This document shows, in pieces, positions 4,901 through 5,066 of a DNA stretch of 5,066 nucleotides. A program made the position numbers and the translations under genes. Positions within the stretch are counted from its first letter, which is position 1. Each line of letters starts with the position of its first letter. The notes beneath the pieces were generated by a model. It was not told the origin of the DNA, did not search any database, and was given only the letters and a program-made list of their open reading frames with translations. The stretch is from Actinomycetota bacterium (GTDB lineage Bacteria; Actinomycetota; Thermoleophilia; Solirubrobacterales; Solirubrobacteraceae), in NCBI GenBank assembly GCA_019348435.1, contig JAHWJM010000224.1, positions 1-5,066 on the forward strand, given 5' to 3'.

Positions 4901-5066
4901 GCCGCCGTAGTTGCTGATCAGCTCGTCGAGCTCGGAGCCGGAGTCCTTGTCCACGATGATGTAGTCGTGGAGCTTGTCCGTCGGCTCCTCGCCCTTGATG
5001 ATGTTGTCGATCACGTAAACGACCGAGCGGCCGATCTCCTTGAGGTCGAGGGCCGCGTCGGCCTTG
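4898..5066 (-). CDS. ABC sugar-type solute-binding protein, C-terminal 55 residues (runs off the window)
   Basis: The minus-strand frame entering from the right edge reads KADAALDLKEIGRSVVYVI, then DNIIKGEEPTDKLHDYIIVDK and DSGSELDELISNYGG, ending at TAG 4900-4898. The pattern of a LKEIGRxVVxxIxxIIKGE helix, a DYIIVDKD strand and a final ELDELISNYG helix suits the C-terminus of periplasmic binding proteins of the ribose/sugar class (COG1879-like), which deliver sugars to an ABC permease outside the membrane. The following gene start six bases downstream fits a transporter operon. The sugar cannot be told from this tail. The call is moderate because only the last helices are visible. Confidence 0.6.
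   Translation of the reverse strand, partial: KADAALDLKEIGRSVVYVIDNIIKGEEPTDKLHDYIIVDKDSGSELDELISNYGG

Noticed and set aside
1..5066. CRISPR array, tRNA/rRNA genes, transposase or integrase, toxin-antitoxin or defence genes
   Set aside because: No regularly spaced repeats, no tRNA-like cloverleaf, no recombinase motifs and no defence-family domains were seen on either strand.

Overview
The window is GC-rich DNA with strong G/C preference at third codon positions. It most likely comes from a high-GC actinobacterium. The 130-residue Lys/Arg-rich two-helix membrane protein upstream of a glyoxalase II-like hydrolase and hisS resembles what I remember from Thermoleophilia (Solirubrobacterales). 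That placement is inference from gene content, not a database result.

Layout. Apart from the first ~315 bases, the recognisable coding is on the minus strand, so the gene order runs from high to low coordinates. From 5066 downwards there is: the C-terminal tail of a sugar-type ABC solute-binding protein; the first 27 codons of the next gene, probably its permease; the last 49 codons of nuoM; the first ~23 codons of nuoN; the exported/lipoprotein-like part of an unidentified secreted protein; a complete M29-like aminopeptidase; a 142-base intergenic gap with a 17-bp palindrome; a glutamate formiminotransferase-like gene; the small membrane protein; an MBL-fold hydrolase; and the first 262 codons of hisS. 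Bases 1-315 hold a plus-strand fragment of a VWA/solute-binding-type secreted protein that runs head-on into the severed hisS.

How the genes relate. The core from 316 to ~4118 looks like ordinary chromosome. The three genes formiminotransferase, membrane protein and MBL hydrolase plus hisS are tightly packed (gaps or overlaps of a few bases, including TAGTG and GTGA couplings) and probably form one transcription unit. The aminopeptidase and formiminotransferase suggest peptide/amino-acid turnover, but the other genes are housekeeping and no single pathway ties them together.

The unusual feature is the flanks. hisS, nuoM, nuoN, the ABC permease and the solute-binding-type gene are each cut inside a conserved domain and fused abruptly to unrelated sequence. 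The minus-strand joins stay in frame, and three joins lie at or inside inverted repeats. In addition, the aminopeptidase carries a perfect 11-bp tandem duplication that throws nine residues out of the family frame, followed by an apparent compensating loss. I see no new defence system or mobile element. The simplest reading is a mosaic or chimeric sequence (assembly, amplification or otherwise composed) around a genuine core. A real hairpin-associated rearrangement is the more interesting alternative and can be tested with reads.
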